A stretch of DNA of 64,000 nucleotides from Streptomyces zagrosensis (GTDB lineage: Bacteria > Actinomycetota > Actinomycetes > Streptomycetales > Streptomycetaceae), in NCBI RefSeq assembly GCF_014203645.1, contig NZ_JACHJL010000004.1, forward strand, positions 470,751-534,750, read 5' to 3'. The position numbers and the translations under genes were made by a program. Shown here piece by piece: positions 61,559 through 64,000 of this stretch; the stretch's first letter is position 1; each line of letters opens with the position of its first letter. The notes beneath the pieces are model-generated. The model did not search any database, was not told the DNA's origin, and was given only the letters and a program-made list of their open reading frames with translations.

Positions 61559-62236
61559 TCAGCTCGGTCCGGCCTTGTAACCCACCCCGCGCACGGTCAC
61601 GACAATTTCGGGCCGCTCCGGGTCCTTCTCCACCTTGGAACGCAACCGCTGTACGTGCACGTTGACCAGCCGGGTGTCCGCAGCGTGCCGGTAGCCCCAG
61701 ACCTGCTCAAGCAGCACTTCGCGGGTGAAGACCTGCCACGGCTTACGGGCGAGCGCGACCAGAAGATCGAACTCCAGCGGAGTGAGCGCGATGGACTGCC
61801 CCTCCCGCTTGACCGAATGCCCCGCCACGTCGATCACGAGGTCCCCGATGACCAGTTGCTCAGGTACGGGGTCTTCGGACCGCCGCAATCGCGCCCTTAT
61901 CCGCGCGACCAGCTCCTTCGGCTTGAACGGCTTAACGATGTAATCGTCCGCCCCAGACTCAAGCCCGACCACCACATCTACGGTGTCGCTCTTGGCCGTC
62001 AGCATGACGATCGGCACCCCGGACTCCGCCCGGATGAGCCGGCATACCTCGATGCCGTCCCGCCCAGGCAACATCAAATCAAGCAGCACTAGATCGGGCT
62101 TGGTCTCACGAAACGCGGCGAGCGCCTTGTCCCCATCGGAAACAAACGACGGTTCAAAGCCTTCGCCGCGCAGCACAATGCCAAGCATTTCTGCCAGTGC
62201 AGTGTCGTCATCGACGACAAGGACGCGTCCCTTCAT
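61559..62236 (-). CDS. mtrA: OmpR-family response regulator MtrA
   Basis: MtrA (225 residues) is a master regulator of cell wall, division and, in streptomycetes, development and antibiotic genes. The receiver begins RVLVVDDDTALAEMLGIVLR with the phosphoacceptor at Asp53 (LVLLDLMLPGRDG) and the conserved Lys in YIVKPFKPKEL. The winged helix has TPLEFDLLVALARKPWQVFT and ends VVTVRGVGYKAG. The ATG at 62236 overlaps the mtnA stop (ATGA). The usual GTTAC-type MtrA sites were not searched systematically. Confidence 0.97.
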   Translation of the reverse strand: MKGRVLVVDDDTALAEMLGIVLRGEGFEPSFVSDGDKALAAFRETKPDLVLLDLMLPGRDGIEVCRLIRAESGVPIVMLTAKSDTVDVVVGLESGADDYIVKPFKPKELVARIRARLRRSEDPVPEQLVIGDLVIDVAGHSVKREGQSIALTPLEFDLLVALARKPWQVFTREVLLEQVWGYRHAADTRLVNVHVQRLRSKVEKDPERPEIVVTVRGVGYKAGPS

Positions 62237-63390
62237 TTCGCCATCATCCCATTACCCGATCGTGACCTGTTGCACAGCTCAGCGAGGCCCGCTGACGTTA
62301 CGGGCGAAACCACACCACCCTCGGTGACAATAGCTGTCACCAGGTCGGGCGGGGTGACGTCAAAAGCAGGGTTGTACGCCTGCGTACCAAGGGGCGCCAG
62401 CGCCACACTGGCTGTTGCGCTCTGCCCAGGTTCCGGGATACGCGGAAGAGTGATCTCCGTCACCTCATGTCCGGGCCGCTGTTCGATTTCGATTGCCGCA
62501 CCATCGGGCGTCGCCGAGTCCACGGAGGTGGTCGGCGCCACGACGATGAACGGCACATGGTGGTAGCGGGCTAGCACCGCCAATGGATAGCTGCCCACCT
62601 TATTCGCTACGGAGCCGTCCGCGGCGATCCGATCGGCGCCAATCAGCACAGCATCCACCTTGCCCGCGGCGAACAGCGAGCCCGCCGCGTTGTCGGCGAG
62701 CAGCGTATACGCCATGCCGGTCCTGGCCGCCTCGTACGCGGTGAGCCTCGCCCCCTGCAACAGCGGCCGAGTCTCGTCCACCCACAGGCGTCGGAGCCGC
62801 CCCTTTCGGTGCGCGGCCCCGGCCACGGCCAAAGCCGTACCTGCTCCACCGGAGACCAGGGCGCCCGTATTGCAGTGCGTGAGAATGCGGAACCCGCCGC
62901 CTGGCAGGAGTTCGTCAAGGAGCGCCAGGCCATGCTCGGCCATCCGCGCGCTGGCCTCGGCATCTTCGCGGTGCAGCGCCCGGGCCTCGGCGAGCGCCAC
63001 AGCAGCGGCCCGTTCGGGCGTGGCACCGTCCGCTGCGGCTCGATGGTAAGCGGCGGCGGCACGTCGCACCCCGTGCCCGAGATTGACGGCGGTAGGTCTG
63101 GCCTGGTCAAGGAGCTCCGCGGCCTCGCGCACGTCATAGCCACGCGCGGCGGCAAGCGCCACACCATACGCACCAGCGATCCCGAGGGCAGGTGCGCCTC
63201 GCACAGCGAGGGTGCGCATGGCATCCACGAGAGCAGGCACGTCCGTACACACCAACTCGACTTCCTCAGCGGGCAGCCGTCGCTGGTCAAGGAGAACCAG
63301 CACCGGCCCTTCCGGTGGCTCGTCCCAGCGCAATGTGGGAATGCCTTGCGATACAGCAGCGTCCGGGGATTCCGTGTACTGATCAGCCAT
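62233..63390 (-). CDS. mtnA: Methylthioribose-1-phosphate isomerase
   Basis: MtnA (385 residues) isomerises methylthioribose-1-phosphate to methylthioribulose-1-phosphate in the methionine salvage pathway. The fold is that of eIF2B-like isomerases. The catalytic Cys is in ILTHCNTGALVSGG and the catalytic Asp in LIGADRIAADGSVANKVGSY. The start at 63390 (ATG, gggcgg upstream) is preferred over 63432. The stop overlaps the mtrA start by 4 bp, so a salvage enzyme is translationally linked to the MtrAB-LpqB system. The rRNA operon on the same strand ends 300 bp upstream. Confidence 0.95.
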   Translation of the reverse strand: MADQYTESPDAAVSQGIPTLRWDEPPEGPVLVLLDQRRLPAEEVELVCTDVPALVDAMRTLAVRGAPALGIAGAYGVALAAARGYDVREAAELLDQARPTAVNLGHGVRRAAAAYHRAAADGATPERAAAVALAEARALHREDAEASARMAEHGLALLDELLPGGGFRILTHCNTGALVSGGAGTALAVAGAAHRKGRLRRLWVDETRPLLQGARLTAYEAARTGMAYTLLADNAAGSLFAAGKVDAVLIGADRIAADGSVANKVGSYPLAVLARYHHVPFIVVAPTTSVDSATPDGAAIEIEQRPGHEVTEITLPRIPEPGQSATASVALAPLGTQAYNPAFDVTPPDLVTAIVTEGGVVSPVTSAGLAELCNRSRSGNGMMAK

Positions 63391-63741
63391 CCGCCCAGTC
63401 TGCCCCGTACCGCCCCGACTAATGAAGAGCAACCACTCGCCCGCCTACGGCAGCGGCAAAAAACCACATACCGAAGCCGACAAACGACCCCGCGACCACC
63501 CAACACCCTCATGGGCCTCATCCGGCAAAAACAGGCCCGCAAGCGGCCCACCACGGCCGATCCTCTACGAGGAACCACACGGGCTCCTGAACTCCGACGA
63601 ACCTCGACAACGCGCACCAAGGCACCATGAGGTCGAACACCGAGGCTCCGAGGCGTCGATTAAGAATAAGGCGGACGCATAACGCAGAAAAGCCCCGTTG
63701 TGGATGTGTATCCACAACGGGGCTTCCCGTTACCAAAGATT
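63391..63741. other. Region between the rRNA operon and mtnA
   Basis: 351 bp. It contains the rrn terminator (63690-63725) and the promoter region of the mtnA-mtrA-mtrB-lpqB operon, which would have to lie between about 63395 and 63680. No gene is seen; short plus-strand frames lack protein character. Confidence 0.55.
63690..63725 (-). terminator. Terminator of the rRNA operon
   Basis: A perfect 16-bp stem (aagccccgttgtggat / atccacaacggggctt) with a 4-nt loop is followed on the minus strand by ttttctgc. Confidence 0.95.
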
Positions 63742-63860
63742 GTTCGGCGGCGTCCTACTCTCCCACAGGGTCCCCCCTGCAGTACCATCGGCGCTGAAAG
63801 GCTTAGCTTCCGGGTTCGAAATGTAACCGGGCGTTTCCCTAACGCAATAACCACCGAAAC
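63742..63860 (-). rRNA. rrf: 5S ribosomal RNA
   Basis: Read on the minus strand it begins GTTTCGGTGGTTATTGCG and ends GTAGGACGCCGCCGAAC, the standard streptomycete 5S rRNA, with the loop ACATTTCGAACCCGGAAGCT in the middle. The termini form the helix I pairing. Ends are set by eye to within a few bases. Confidence 0.96.
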
Positions 63861-63937
63861 ACTATAAAGTTAACCAACACCGGAAAAAACACAGCTGTTC
63901 GTTACTTCAGAACTAACACAGTGGACGCGAGCAACTG

Positions 63938-64000
63938 AGGACAAGCCCTCGGCCTATTAGTACCAGTCAACTCCACCTCTTACGAGGCTTCCATATCTGG
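63938..64000 (-). rRNA. rrl: 23S ribosomal RNA, 3' end only
   Basis: On the minus strand this reads CCAGATATGGAAGCCTCGTA and then ACTGGTACTAATAGGCCGAG, the conserved 3' end of bacterial 23S rRNA. The gene continues beyond the window edge. The exact 3' terminus (near 63938) is estimated; about 75 bp of processed spacer separate it from 5S. Confidence 0.93.

Overview
The window is high-GC actinobacterial chromosome, almost certainly Streptomyces or a close relative. The evidence is strong third-position G/C bias in the genes, many GTG starts, an actinobacterial tmRNA, the PkaA/PkaB kinase pair, LAxTG-type surface anchoring and the mtnA-mtrA-mtrB-lpqB / comF / hpf / secA cluster. From memory the order resembles the Streptomyces coelicolor region from murA to mtnA (about SCO2949 to SCO3014), with some genes missing or decayed. 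It is core chromosome rather than an island: I see no insertion sequence, prophage, CRISPR array or tRNA gene.

Layout, left to right. 0.2-7.2 kb: LysR regulator, YqgE, MurA, a luciferase-like oxidoreductase, HU and an ACT-domain malic enzyme. 7.7-14.7 kb: HelD-like helicase, CGNR zinc-finger regulator, the nitrate regulator NnaR beside a clearly broken narK, and a small lipoprotein. 14.8-19.6 kb: a short repeat array, ssrA (tmRNA), smpB, an S41 protease, ftsX and ftsE. 19.9-31.4 kb: a tiny Cys4 membrane protein, an LAETG surface protein, prfB, the Ser/Thr kinases PkaB and PkaA, and a divergent 1422-residue FHA-FtsK/SpoIIIE protein. 32.1-37.7 kb: a sugar ABC importer (binding lipoprotein and two permeases), a FusB-like EF-G-binding protein and an ECF41-type sigma factor with a matching promoter. 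38.0-46.9 kb: the giant NAD-glutamate dehydrogenase, a DJ-1/PfpI protein, a HAD phosphatase, a DUF6912 protein and an Rv3235-like protein. 47.0-54.7 kb: SecA, a GNAT acetyltransferase, a YcaQ-type DNA glycosylase, a NarL-type response regulator and ribosome hibernation factor HPF. 55.0-63.4 kb: ComF, LpqB, MtrB, MtrA and MtnA. 63.7-64.0 kb: 5S rRNA and the 3' end of 23S rRNA, both on the minus strand.

Functional themes are ribosome quality control (ssrA/smpB, prfB, hpf, EF-G-binding protein), cell envelope and division (murA, ftsEX, secA, mtrAB-lpqB, surface protein) and phosphosignalling (PkaA, PkaB, FHA protein, MtrAB, NarL regulator). mtnA, mtrA, mtrB and lpqB look like one tightly coupled operon.

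The most notable observations are the multiply broken narK with a surviving GlnR-like box next to intact nnaR; a MalF-like permease carrying an extracytoplasmic beta-sandwich-like insert; the FHA-FtsK protein opposite two Ser/Thr kinases; a 12-residue tmRNA tag; low-complexity inserts in otherwise conserved enzymes (S41 protease, NAD-GDH, ComF, MtrB); and a 3' part of comF where codon bias does not follow the annotated frame. Assignments were made by eye from protein motifs; no searches were run.
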